Below are positions 8,124 through 16,187 of a stretch of DNA of 19,613 nucleotides, piece by piece (within the stretch, counting starts at the first letter, position 1; the number at the start of each line of letters is the position of its first letter). The notes beneath the pieces are model-generated. The model did not search any database. It was given only the letters and a program-made list of their open reading frames with translations, and was not told the DNA's origin. The position numbers and the translations under genes were made by a program. Location of the stretch: the NCBI GenBank assembly GCA_947653505.1, contig CANTHI010000009.1, positions 1 through 19,613 on the forward strand. Reading direction: 5' to 3'. This DNA comes from an uncultured Eubacterium sp. (GTDB taxonomy: Bacteria; Bacillota_A; Clostridia; Lachnospirales; Lachnospiraceae).

Positions 8124-8416
8124 GCGGCGGTGCGGACGCTGGGAGAGAGCGTCTGCGCCGGCTGCTGTGTACATAAAAGTGTTGCGTAGTGGCTATGCGG
8201 ACGCCGGACGGGAGGCGGCGGTCTGTCTGCCTGTGACTTTGCCCAATAAAACGGGGCATGCTATTCCAGAATAATAAGAAGCTCTGGGTATTCTGCTTCC
8301 AGACTGTGGTACCGGACGGACGCGGCACCTGGAAGCAGAATACTTAGAGCTTCCTGTATTCTGGAGCGGTCACAGCAGACGGGGCAAATTTCCCCATCCG
8401 GCGTCCGCATAGCCGG
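8124..8416 (+). repeat. dispersed intergenic repeat, copy 2, forming a large imperfect palindrome
   Basis: This copy fills most of the 321-base gap between convergent htrA and the LysR gene. Outer arms GGCTATGCGGACGCCGGA (8191-8208) and 8397-8414 are perfect 18-bp inverted repeats. Inner arms 8266-8302 and 8329-8364 match over about 36 bases with few mismatches, around a 26-base loop containing GGTACC. Positions 8171-8329 match copy 1 (159-1) in opposite orientation. A related module (GTGCGGACGCTGG, from 8128) lies at the left end and forms its own hairpin with AGCGTCTGCGCC (8149-8160). There is no transposase and no obvious target-site duplication. It may also act as a two-way transcription stop, although no long T-run is present. 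Confidence 0.8.
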
Positions 8417-8420
8417 AACC

Positions 8421-9320
8421 TTAAATAAAACGCTGCCGGATAAACAGATAGTCCTGTAATTTTCTGGAAACCACACTGCGTCCCCTTCCTTTATCACACA
8501 CCAGGCAGATTTTCCGTTCCGGCAGACTTCCATCCAGCGGTATCTGCACAAGAGCCTGTGTCTGCAGCAGCGGAAGGGCCAGCTTTTCCGGAACAAATCC
8601 GATCCCAAAATTGTCCTGCATCAGAGGAATCAGCAGATCCGAAGTTGCTGCTTCCACATCCAGTCTGAGGTCCGCCTGCTGTTTCGCAAAAAACTGTTTA
8701 TAAAATTCATACGTGGCAGTCCCTTCTCCAAGTCCTACCCACGGATAACTTCCCAGCTCTTTTAACCTATGCTTTTTATTTCCTAACTCCCTGTACTGGC
8801 TGCCTGCGGCCAGTATTTCCCGAAAAGAAACCAGACTGCTGCTGGCAAAAGCTCCCTGCAGTTCAAATGGTGTCGTCAGCACTGCGAAATCCAGTCTGCC
8901 GGAAGCCAGATTTTTTAAAATCTCCGGTGTTGTATGATTATGTATTTTGATCCTGACTCTGGGATACTCTTCCCTGAAGCTGCGCAGCGCCTCCAGCAGA
9001 AATAAATGCAGCGCTGTTTCTGTAGCTCCAATTTCAACCATTCCCATACCATCCGTATTTTGCAATGACATTTCTTCCTGCGTATGTTCCAGCTGGATGA
9101 CAGCTGTTTTTATATGAGCAAATAACCGTTCTCCTGATTCTGTCAGTGTAATCCCCCTTGCTTCCCGCACAAACAGTCTGCTGCCCAGTTCTGCCTCCAG
9201 CAGTTTAATAATTCTCGTTATATTTGGCTGACTGCTGCCAAGCGCAGCGGCTGCCCGTGTGATATTTTTATATTTTGCTGCATAATAGAAAATCTTATAA
9301 TATTCATAATTGATACTCAT
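8421..9320 (-). CDS. LysR-family transcriptional regulator
   Basis: This 299-residue cytoplasmic DNA-binding protein has the LysR layout. A winged helix-turn-helix fills about residues 3-62, with AAALGSSQPNITRIIKLLEAELG as recognition region and LFVREARGITLTESG as wing. A periplasmic-binding-like effector domain (about 90-295) follows, with VEIGATETALHLFLL at its start and GIGFVPEKLA near its end. The gene is divergent from the MATE exporter with 106 bases between their starts, the usual arrangement for a LysR protein and its target. It probably responds to a small molecule and regulates the exporter. The ligand cannot be inferred. The ribosome binding site is weak: GGGAG lies about 15 bases before the ATG. 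The stop codon nearly touches the dispersed repeat. Confidence 0.93.
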   Translation of the reverse strand: MSINYEYYKIFYYAAKYKNITRAAAALGSSQPNITRIIKLLEAELGSRLFVREARGITLTESGERLFAHIKTAVIQLEHTQEEMSLQNTDGMGMVEIGATETALHLFLLEALRSFREEYPRVRIKIHNHTTPEILKNLASGRLDFAVLTTPFELQGAFASSSLVSFREILAAGSQYRELGNKKHRLKELGSYPWVGLGEGTATYEFYKQFFAKQQADLRLDVEAATSDLLIPLMQDNFGIGFVPEKLALPLLQTQALVQIPLDGSLPERKICLVCDKGRGRSVVSRKLQDYLFIRQRFI

Positions 9321-9355
9321 ATCTATTTTATATATCTCCCATATGATCTATGTAT

Positions 9356-9384
9356 TTTAAATATTATTTGCTTTGTATTATAAT
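9356..9384 (+). promoter_or_regulatory. probable promoter of the MATE gene in the LysR-MATE intergenic region
   Basis: TATAAT (9379-9384) is a perfect -10 box; 17 bases upstream is TTTAAA (9356-9361), a poor -35. A good -10 with a weak -35 fits a promoter that needs an activator, as LysR targets often do. The AT-rich stretch 9321-9360 with ATATGATCTAT is a plausible binding region, but I cannot define a clear LysR box. Confidence 0.5.
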
Positions 9385-9426
9385 AGGTTCCCGGAACGAT
9401 TTCAAGAAAACAATGGAGGAATGATT

Positions 9427-10755
9427 ATGAACAGGGATCTGACAGTCGGGAACCCGCAGAAAGTACTATGGGCGTTCTGCCTTCCTATGTTTGGAAGCAT
9501 TATTTTTCAGCAGCTGTATAATATCGCAGACTCGCTCATTGCAGGAAAATTTATTGGGGAACAGGCTCTTGCCGCAATTGGCAACAGCTATAATATTACG
9601 CTGATTTTCATTGCGTTTGCTTTCGGCTGTAATATGGGTTGCTCGGTTATTGTTTCACAGTTTTTTGGCGCAAAGGATTTTATTAATATGAAAACTGCCA
9701 TCCATACGGCTCTGACGGCCAGCGCGGTATTATGTGCGGTTCTGATGGGATTTGGATTTTTATCGTGTGATGTGATGCTGCGGCTGATGAAAACGCAGGA
9801 AGAAATCCTGCATGACTCTGCGTTATATCTGAATATTTATATTCTTGGCCTGCCCTTTTTATTTTTTTACAATATTGCTACCGGAATCTTTTCTGCGCTG
9901 GGAGATTCCAAAACACCGTTTCTGCTACTGGCAGCTTCTTCCATTGCCAATATTGTGACGGACCTTTTATTTGTAAAGACGTTTTCAATGGGGATTGCCG
10001 GTACCGCATGGGCTACTTTTGTCTGCCAGGGTGCAAGCTGCATCTGCTCTATGCTGCTTATGTTCAGGCGGCTGTCCAGCCTGACTGCAGGTCACAACTG
10101 CCGGCATTTTTCCTGGACTCTGCTGGGGAAACTATCATCTATCGCGATTCCAAGCATCCTGCAGCAGTCTTTTATCTCAGTCGGAAATATGATGATCCAG
10201 GGCTGCATCAACGGATTTGGAGTCAGCGCCGCTGCCGGATATTCGGCCGCTGTCAAACTGAATAATCTGGTTATTACATCCTTTACGACAATCGGAAACG
10301 GTATGTCAAATTTTGCCGCGCAAAATATTGGCGCTGGCAAATTCCCCCGTATCCGGCAGGGTTTTCGAAGCGGCGTCCGGCTCGTCTGGCTGTTATGCAC
10401 TCCACTCTGCCTGCTGTACGTTTGTTTTGGAAAATATATCCTGCTGTTATTTATGGATGCTTCTGCCACACAGGCACTACGCACCGGACAGCAGTTTTTG
10501 CAGATTCTGTCGCCCTTTTATTTTGCAGTATCCGTAAAACTTATTGCTGACGGAATCCTGCGCGGAGCCGGAGCCATGAAACAGTTTATGGCTGCAACCT
10601 TTTCCGATCTCATCCTGCGGGTGGCTCTGGCATATTTGTTTTCCGGAATGCTGCATTCCACAACGGGTATCTGGTGTGCATGGCCGGTTGGCTGGTGTAT
10701 CGGAACGGGGATTTCGATATTTTTTTACTGGAAACTGGCTGCGAGGGATCGGTAA
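9427..10755 (+). CDS. MATE-family multidrug/cation antiporter
   Basis: This 442-residue integral membrane protein should export organic cations or drugs in exchange for sodium or protons. It shows about twelve hydrophobic segments in two related halves. Family motifs include LPMFGSIIFQQLYNIADSLI and IVSQFFGAKD in the first half, and IPSILQQSFISVGNM and NFAAQNIGAGK at the equivalent points of the second. The duplication of the LP/IP..QQ and Q..GA motifs between halves is diagnostic for MATE transporters. The ATG at 9427 is chosen because GGAGGA (9415-9420) is correctly spaced; the frame is open back to 9373. The gene is divergent from the LysR regulator. The substrate is unknown. A gap of 77 bases without a terminator leads to the next gene, so readthrough is possible. 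Confidence 0.92.
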   Translation: MNRDLTVGNPQKVLWAFCLPMFGSIIFQQLYNIADSLIAGKFIGEQALAAIGNSYNITLIFIAFAFGCNMGCSVIVSQFFGAKDFINMKTAIHTALTASAVLCAVLMGFGFLSCDVMLRLMKTQEEILHDSALYLNIYILGLPFLFFYNIATGIFSALGDSKTPFLLLAASSIANIVTDLLFVKTFSMGIAGTAWATFVCQGASCICSMLLMFRRLSSLTAGHNCRHFSWTLLGKLSSIAIPSILQQSFISVGNMMIQGCINGFGVSAAAGYSAAVKLNNLVITSFTTIGNGMSNFAAQNIGAGKFPRIRQGFRSGVRLVWLLCTPLCLLYVCFGKYILLLFMDASATQALRTGQQFLQILSPFYFAVSVKLIADGILRGAGAMKQFMAATFSDLILRVALAYLFSGMLHSTTGIWCAWPVGWCIGTGISIFFYWKLAARDR

Positions 10756-10787
10756 GTGTCACCTGCATTTTTCCAACATATATTATA

Positions 10788-10816
10788 TTGAGAATAAAAA
10801 AGATTTATTCCATAAT
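10788..10816 (+). promoter_or_regulatory. possible promoter of the DUF11 gene
   Basis: TTGAGA (10788-10793) and CATAAT (10811-10816) have a 17-base spacer and match the consensus well. However, the predicted transcript start would fall at or just before the AGGAGG ribosome binding site (10822-10827), which leaves almost no leader. This may be a coincidence in AT-rich DNA. Confidence 0.35.
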
Positions 10817-10832
10817 ATAACAGGAGGAAACT

Positions 10833-11687
10833 ATGGCATCTTTTTATAATCAGGCGACACTTTCCTACAATGGAAATACAACGACTTCGAATATTACAAC
10901 TGGTGAGATTTTGGAAGTTTTGTCTGCTACCAAAACGGCATTGCGGGATACGTACAGCTCCAATGAAAAAGTAACTTATATTATCAGCATTATTAACTCT
11001 GGCTCGACAGCGTTTACCGGACTGACTGTGACTGACAATCTGGGTGCGGTCGCGGGTGAACCGGCCACCAGACGTCCTCTGACATTTGTAGACAATTCAA
11101 TCCGTTATTATATCAATGGTGTGATTGTAACTGCTCCGACGGTCACCTCAGTTTCTCCTCTGACCATCACAGGTATTAACATCCCTGCCGGAGGGAACGC
11201 TGTTATTATTTATCAGGCTGCAGTCAACCAGTATGCACCTCTGGATACCGGCAGCACCATTATCAATACGGCAACGATTTCTGGCACCGGACTTACGAAC
11301 GATATCGACGTATCCGAATCTGTAACGGTAGACAATACAGCCATGCTGACCATCAGCAAGTCACTGTCCCCTACTACTGTAACAGAAAACGGACAGATCA
11401 CTTACACCTTTATCATCCAGAATCTTGGAAATACGGCGGCAGTTGCTGCGGATAATGTAACCATTACTGATACGTTCAATCCTGTCCTGGATCCGATCTC
11501 TGTTACATTCAATGGAAAGGCATGGGCAACGGATACCAATTACACATATGACAACACAACCGGCGCATTCGCTACCGTACCCGGACAGCTTACGGTGCCT
11601 GCTGCCACTTATACAAAAGATCCGGATACAGGTGCATGGACGGTGCATCCAGGTGTGAGCACACTTACTGTTACCGGTACGGTATAA
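10833..11687 (+). CDS. DUF11 repeat protein without signal peptide
   Basis: This 284-residue protein has two Ig-like DUF11 (conserved repeat) domains. The first covers about residues 25-160, with EKVTYIISIINSGSTAFTGL and TVTDNLG. The second covers about 170-284, with GQITYTFIIQNLGNTAAV and TITDTF. DUF11 domains are usually found in large cell-surface proteins. Here the N-terminus (MASFYNQATLSYNG) is hydrophilic, with no Sec signal, no membrane segment, no LPXTG motif and no obvious anchor. The composition is Thr-, Asn- and Ala-rich, and no Cys is present. The start has an ideal AGGAGG site (10822-10827) and the gene ends at a strong terminator, so it looks like a well-expressed single gene. 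A structural role, perhaps on spores or released with cell lysis, is speculation. Confidence 0.82.
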   Translation: MASFYNQATLSYNGNTTTSNITTGEILEVLSATKTALRDTYSSNEKVTYIISIINSGSTAFTGLTVTDNLGAVAGEPATRRPLTFVDNSIRYYINGVIVTAPTVTSVSPLTITGINIPAGGNAVIIYQAAVNQYAPLDTGSTIINTATISGTGLTNDIDVSESVTVDNTAMLTISKSLSPTTVTENGQITYTFIIQNLGNTAAVAADNVTITDTFNPVLDPISVTFNGKAWATDTNYTYDNTTGAFATVPGQLTVPAATYTKDPDTGAWTVHPGVSTLTVTGTV

Positions 11688-11702
11688 AATAAAATGTATC
11701 AA

Positions 11703-11738
11703 AAAATCCTGCGGCATACCTGCAAGCCGCAGGATTTT
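11703..11738 (+). terminator. rho-independent terminator after the DUF11 gene
   Basis: A perfect 13-bp stem, AAAATCCTGCGGC (11703-11715) and GCCGCAGGATTTT (11726-11738), encloses a 10-base loop 15 bases after the stop codon. A-tract and T-tract flanks make it work in both directions. It separates the DUF11 gene from ogt. Confidence 0.9.
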
Positions 11739-11814
11739 ATATCTGGATTCCGGAAAGGCCCAATGTAACAAAAATTACTGCATAGAAAACTTATCCATAC
11801 CGGATACGTTTTTA

Positions 11815-11843
11815 TTTTCATCTGCCCATTTTCATGCTATACT
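11815..11843 (+). promoter_or_regulatory. promoter of ogt
   Basis: An extended -10, TGCTATACT (11835-11843), lies 17 bases after TTTTCA (11815-11820). The extended TG motif compensates for the imperfect -35. The predicted leader is about 45 bases and contains no obvious structure or Ada-type operator that I can recognise. Confidence 0.55.
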
Positions 11844-11893
11844 GAAACAAAGCATTCCAATTCATACAAGAACAGACGACAAAGGAGAAGACA

Positions 11894-12409
11894 ATGATTT
11901 ATACTTGCAGATACGAATCACCGATTGGAAGTCTGACCGCGGCCAGCAATGGCATGGCGCTGACGGGGCTGTGGTTTGACGGACAGAAGTACTTTGGCAG
12001 TACGCTGACAGAGGAATACGAGGAACGCGAGCTGCCGGTATTCGCAAAGACGAGAGACTGGCTGGATTTATATTTTTATGGGGAAAATCCGGACTTTATG
12101 CCGCCGCTTGCGCTCAGCGGGTCGGATTTTAGAAAATCCGTATGGAAGATCCTGCGTCAGATTCCATATGGGCAGACGATGACCTATGGGGAGATTGCAA
12201 AACAAATGGCCAGACAGATGGGAACGGAAAAGATGTCAGCACAGGCAGTAGGTTCAGCTGTCGGGCGTAATCCGATCTCTATCCTGATCCCGTGTCACAG
12301 GGTCGTAGGGTCCAATGGGAGCCTGACCGGATATGCCGGCGGGATTGAAAAAAAAGCGGCGCTGCTTGCGCTGGAAAAGGTGGATATGAACCAGTTTGAC
12401 AGGGAATAG
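11894..12409 (+). CDS. ogt: methylated-DNA--protein-cysteine methyltransferase
   Basis: This 171-residue protein removes alkyl groups from O6-alkylguanine (and O4-alkylthymine) in DNA by irreversible transfer to its own cysteine. The acceptor Cys134 lies in the invariant IPCHRV motif, followed by GSNGSLTGYAGG, which forms the substrate pocket. The helix-turn-helix region YGQTMTYGEIAKQM (92-105) and the Arg125 of AVGRNPI, the arginine finger that flips the base, are present. The N-terminal domain is short and ordinary. Length is standard for the Ogt type; there is no fused Ada domain. AAGGAG lies just before the ATG. The gene stands alone between a terminator and the dnaE promoter. Confidence 0.95.
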   Translation: MIYTCRYESPIGSLTAASNGMALTGLWFDGQKYFGSTLTEEYEERELPVFAKTRDWLDLYFYGENPDFMPPLALSGSDFRKSVWKILRQIPYGQTMTYGEIAKQMARQMGTEKMSAQAVGSAVGRNPISILIPCHRVVGSNGSLTGYAGGIEKKAALLALEKVDMNQFDRE

Positions 12410-12425
12410 CAGGCACTGGCAGGGG

Positions 12426-12454
12426 TTGCTGTTTTTATAGTTCTATGCTAAAAT
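12426..12454 (+). promoter_or_regulatory. promoter of dnaE
   Basis: TTGCTG (12426-12431) and TAAAAT (12449-12454) have a 17-base spacer, with TGC directly before the -10 box (extended -10). Transcription would start near 12461 and give a leader of about 148 bases, most of it the 15-bp tandem repeat. Confidence 0.6.
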
Positions 12455-12492
12455 AAGACAAAACCAGTAATCCGGTATTCGTATCAGAAAAC

Positions 12493-12597
12493 AATCAGAC
12501 AGAAAATAATCAGATAGAAAATAATCAGATAGAAAATAATCAGACAAAAAGCAATCAGACAAAAAGCAATCGGATAAAAAGCAATCAGACAGATAGG
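12493..12597 (+). repeat. seven 15-bp tandem repeats in the dnaE leader
   Basis: Seven consecutive 15-base units start with AATC(A/G)GA(C/T)A. Units 1-3 (12493-12537) continue GAAAAT, units 4-6 (12538-12582) continue AAAAGC, and unit 7 (12583-12597) ends GATAGG. The AGG of the last unit is part of the dnaE ribosome binding site AGGAG (12595-12599). The preceding bases (GTATCAGAAAAC, 12481-12492) look like a decayed unit. There are no spacers, so this is not a CRISPR. No start codon lies inside. Confidence 0.92.
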
Positions 12598-12608
12598 AGC
12601 AGATTCAG

Positions 12609-15600
12609 ATGGCATTCACACATTTACACGTCCATACGGAATACAGTCTGCTGGACGGTTCCAATAAAATACAGGAATACGTGGCCTGTGTCAAAGAGCT
12701 TGGCATGAATGCCGCGGCTATTACGGATCACGGTGCCATGTACGGAGTGATCGAATTTTATAAAGCTGCCAGAGCGGCAGGCATCAATCCGGTTCTCGGT
12801 TGTGAAGTGTATGTGGCGCCCAATTCCCGTTTTGACAGGGAACGTGTCAGCGGGGAAGACCGCTATTATCATCTTGTGCTGTTGGCGGAAAATAACCAGG
12901 GGTACGGCAATCTGATGAAAATCGTTTCCAAAGGATTTGTGGACGGTTTTTATTACCGGCCACGTGTGGATATGGAGGTGCTGGAACGGTTTCATGAAGG
13001 TATTATTGCGACAAGCGCCTGCATTGCCGGTGAGGTGCAAAGAGAGCTGCTGCGTGGTGATTATCAGAAGGCAAAAGAAACGGCGTTAAAATATGAAGCC
13101 TGTTTTGGCAAAGGCAATTTTTTTCTGGAGTTGCAGGATCACGGATTGCCGCAGCAGAAGATGGTGAACCCGCAGCTGATCCGGCTGGGTGAAGAGACCG
13201 GAATTGAGCTGGTCGCGACCAATGATGTACATTATACGTATGCGAAGGACGCGGAAGCGCACGATATCCTGCTGTGTATCCAGACCGGAAAAAAGCTGCA
13301 GGATGAAGACCGTATGCGTTACGAAGGCGGCCAGTACTATGTGAAGACAGAGGAGGAAATGCGCAGTCTGTTTCCATATGCCCTGCAGGCGGTGGAAAAT
13401 ACACAGAAAATTGCGGACCGCTGCCATGTAGAGATCGAGTTTGGCAATACAAAAGTGCCAAAGTATGAGGTCCCGGATGGCTACACGGCGCTGGAATATT
13501 TAAATAAGCTTTGTTTTGAAGGGCTGTCCAGGCGGTATCCAGGGCGTGAGGAGGAGCTGAGGCCACGTCTGGAATATGAGCTGGGTGTCATACAGACAAT
13601 GGGGTATGTAGATTATTTTCTGATTGTGTGGGATTATATCCATTTTGCAAAGGAGCACGGCATCAGCGTGGGACCGGGGCGCGGCAGTGCGGCTGGTTCG
13701 CTTGTGGCGTATACGACTGGAATTACGAATATTGATCCGATCAGGTACAATCTGATTTTTGAACGGTTTTTAAATCCGGAGCGGGTGTCCATGCCGGATA
13801 TTGATGTGGATTTCTGCTTTGAAAGACGACAGGAAGTTATTGATTATGTCGTCGAAAAGTATGGAAAGGAATGTGTGACGCAGATCGTCACGTTTGGTAC
13901 ACTGGCGGCCAGAGGTGTGATCCGCGATGTCGGGCGCGTGATGGATATTCCTTATGCGTTTGTAGATTCGATTGCCAAAAATATACCGTCTGAGCTGGGC
14001 ATTACGATACAAAAGGCGCTGAATATGAATCCGGACCTGCGCAAAATGTATGAAGAAGACGAGACGGTCACAAAGCTGATCGATATGTCCATGCGTCTGG
14101 AAGGGCTGCCGCGGCATACATCTACCCATGCGGCAGGCGTGGTGATCAGCCAGAAGCCGATGGATGAATATGTACCGCTTTCCAGAGGTACGGACGGTAT
14201 GATTACGACGCAGTTTACGATGACGACGCTCGAAGAGCTTGGGCTTTTGAAAATGGATTTTCTTGGGCTGCGTACGCTGACGGTTATCGACAGCGCGGCA
14301 CGGCTGGCTGAAAAAAGTAACGGGATTACGATCGACATGGATCATATTGATTTTGAAGACCCAAAGGTGCTGGAGTCTCTGGGAACCGGACGCACGGACG
14401 GCGTATTCCAGCTGGAAAGCTCTGGGATGAAGAACTTTGTCAAAGAGCTAAAACCGCAGAGTCTGGAGGATGTGATTGCCGGCATTGCTTTGTACCGCCC
14501 GGGGCCGATGGATTTTATTCCGGCTTATGTGCGCGGCAAAAATATGCATGGTGAGATTCAGTATGACTGCCCGCAGCTGGAGCCGATACTGTCACCGACT
14601 TACGGATGTATCGTATATCAGGAACAGGTTATGCAGATCGTGCGGGATCTGGCAGGCTATACCTGGGGACGCAGCGATATTGTACGTCGTGCGATGTCCA
14701 AGAAAAAAAGCAAGGTCATGGAGGAAGAGCGCAAAAACTTTGTTTACGGCAATCCGGAGCAGGGCGTCAAAGGCTGTATTGCCAACGGGATCAGCGAGCA
14801 GACGGCAAATAAAATCTATGACGAAATGATTGATTTTGCAAAATATGCATTTAACAAATCCCATGCAGCGGCTTATGCGGTTATTTCCTACCAGACGGCT
14901 TATTTAAAATATTATTATCCCGTAGAATTTATGGCGGCGCTTATGACCTCGGTGATGGCAAATATTAACAAAGTATCAGAATATATCCAGACCTGCCGGA
15001 ATATGGGCATTGCGATATTATCGCCCGATGTCAATGAAGGAGAGAGTGAATTTTCCGTATCCGCAGGCAATATCCGCTATGGTCTGTCCGCCATAAAGAG
15101 CGTCGGGCATCCGGTGATCACGGCGCTGCTAAAAGAACGCCGGGAGCATGGGCATTATACCAATATAGAAAATTTTATTACGCGGCTCAGTGACAAAGAG
15201 CTGAATAAGCGTGCGGTAGAAAACTTTGTCAAAGCCGGAGCGCTGGACGGACTGGCAGGAAACCGCAGACAGAAAATGCTTGTATTTCCGCAGATTATGG
15301 ACCACATTTCCCATGAGAAGAAAAACAGTATGAGCGGGCAGATGACGCTGTTTGATCTTGCATCCGGGGAGAATAAAAAAGATTTTGAAATTCGTATGCC
15401 GGATGTGGACGAGTTTGACAAGGAAATGCTGCTCGGGTTTGAAAAAGAGGTGCTCGGGGTGTATATCAGCGGGCATCCGCTGGAAGAATATGAGGAGAAG
15501 TGGAAGAAAAATATTACGGCAAAGACGACAGACTTTCTGCTGGATGAAGAGACTGGCGCTGCAAAAGTATATGATAATCAGAAAGCGACAGTAGGAGGAA

Positions 15601-16091
15601 TGCTCGTCCAGCGTACAATCAAGTATACCAAAAATAACAAGACGATGGCGTTTCTGACACTGGAGGATCTGGTAGGCACGCTGGAAATCATTGTATTTCC
15701 AAGAGATTATGAAAAATATAAGAAATATTTTGAAAACGACGCGAGAATATTTGTGGAAGGCCGGGTAACGATCGAAGAGGAAAAAAACGGCAAGCTGATT
15801 CTGGAAAAAGTCTGGTCTTTTGACGAAACACACAAAGAGCTGTGGCTGCAGTTCCCGGATATGGACAGCTACGCGGCGCAGGAAATGCACGTGCTGGAGC
15901 AGCTGCGCGCTTCGGACGGGCAGGACGATGTGATCGTCTATATCAGAGACTGTAAAAAGATCAAAAGGCTCGGACCACGCTGGCGGGTCGCCGCTACACT
16001 GCCGTTTACGCAGATGCTTTCATCGGTGTTTGGGCAAAATAATGTGAAAGTTGTGGAAAAGAAGGTTGCAAACAGCGGCAAAAGATATTAG
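12609..16091 (+). CDS. dnaE: DNA polymerase III, alpha subunit (DnaE type)
   Basis: This 1160-residue protein is the DnaE catalytic polymerase subunit, which in Firmicutes works beside PolC, classically in lagging-strand primer extension. The N-terminal PHP domain starts with HLHVHTEYSLLDG (residues 5-17). The C-family polymerase palm has GPGRGSAAGSLVAY and the Asp cluster PDIDVDF (397, 399, 401); the third catalytic carboxylate is Asp550 in KMDFLGL. RHTSTHAAGVV and GVFQLESSGM are further family motifs, and a helix-hairpin-helix region follows. An OB-fold occupies about 994-1071 (GGMLVQRTIKYTKNNKTMAF). Full length, with no sign of decay. It has its own promoter and a repeat-containing leader, and is followed at 96 bases by pfkA. 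Confidence 0.97.
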   Translation: MAFTHLHVHTEYSLLDGSNKIQEYVACVKELGMNAAAITDHGAMYGVIEFYKAARAAGINPVLGCEVYVAPNSRFDRERVSGEDRYYHLVLLAENNQGYGNLMKIVSKGFVDGFYYRPRVDMEVLERFHEGIIATSACIAGEVQRELLRGDYQKAKETALKYEACFGKGNFFLELQDHGLPQQKMVNPQLIRLGEETGIELVATNDVHYTYAKDAEAHDILLCIQTGKKLQDEDRMRYEGGQYYVKTEEEMRSLFPYALQAVENTQKIADRCHVEIEFGNTKVPKYEVPDGYTALEYLNKLCFEGLSRRYPGREEELRPRLEYELGVIQTMGYVDYFLIVWDYIHFAKEHGISVGPGRGSAAGSLVAYTTGITNIDPIRYNLIFERFLNPERVSMPDIDVDFCFERRQEVIDYVVEKYGKECVTQIVTFGTLAARGVIRDVGRVMDIPYAFVDSIAKNIPSELGITIQKALNMNPDLRKMYEEDETVTKLIDMSMRLEGLPRHTSTHAAGVVISQKPMDEYVPLSRGTDGMITTQFTMTTLEELGLLKMDFLGLRTLTVIDSAARLAEKSNGITIDMDHIDFEDPKVLESLGTGRTDGVFQLESSGMKNFVKELKPQSLEDVIAGIALYRPGPMDFIPAYVRGKNMHGEIQYDCPQLEPILSPTYGCIVYQEQVMQIVRDLAGYTWGRSDIVRRAMSKKKSKVMEEERKNFVYGNPEQGVKGCIANGISEQTANKIYDEMIDFAKYAFNKSHAAAYAVISYQTAYLKYYYPVEFMAALMTSVMANINKVSEYIQTCRNMGIAILSPDVNEGESEFSVSAGNIRYGLSAIKSVGHPVITALLKERREHGHYTNIENFITRLSDKELNKRAVENFVKAGALDGLAGNRRQKMLVFPQIMDHISHEKKNSMSGQMTLFDLASGENKKDFEIRMPDVDEFDKEMLLGFEKEVLGVYISGHPLEEYEEKWKKNITAKTTDFLLDEETGAAKVYDNQKATVGGMLVQRTIKYTKNNKTMAFLTLEDLVGTLEIIVFPRDYEKYKKYFENDARIFVEGRVTIEEEKNGKLILEKVWSFDETHKELWLQFPDMDSYAAQEMHVLEQLRASDGQDDVIVYIRDCKKIKRLGPRWRVAATLPFTQMLSSVFGQNNVKVVEKKVANSGKRY

Positions 16092-16187
16092 AATAAATAG
16101 AGAAACCATACAGCGGACTGGCAGCCGGCGGCTGATAGAATAGAAGTTCAAAGAAAATACAGAATCTAAAGTAGGAGGATAGTAAGA

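Noticed and set aside
12493..12597. CRISPR array in the dnaE leader
   Set aside because: Units are contiguous 15-mers without unique spacers, and no cas genes are present.
13003..14345. Long minus-strand frames of 128-191 codons inside dnaE
   Set aside because: They are shadows of a full-length conserved polymerase gene, with no independent signals.
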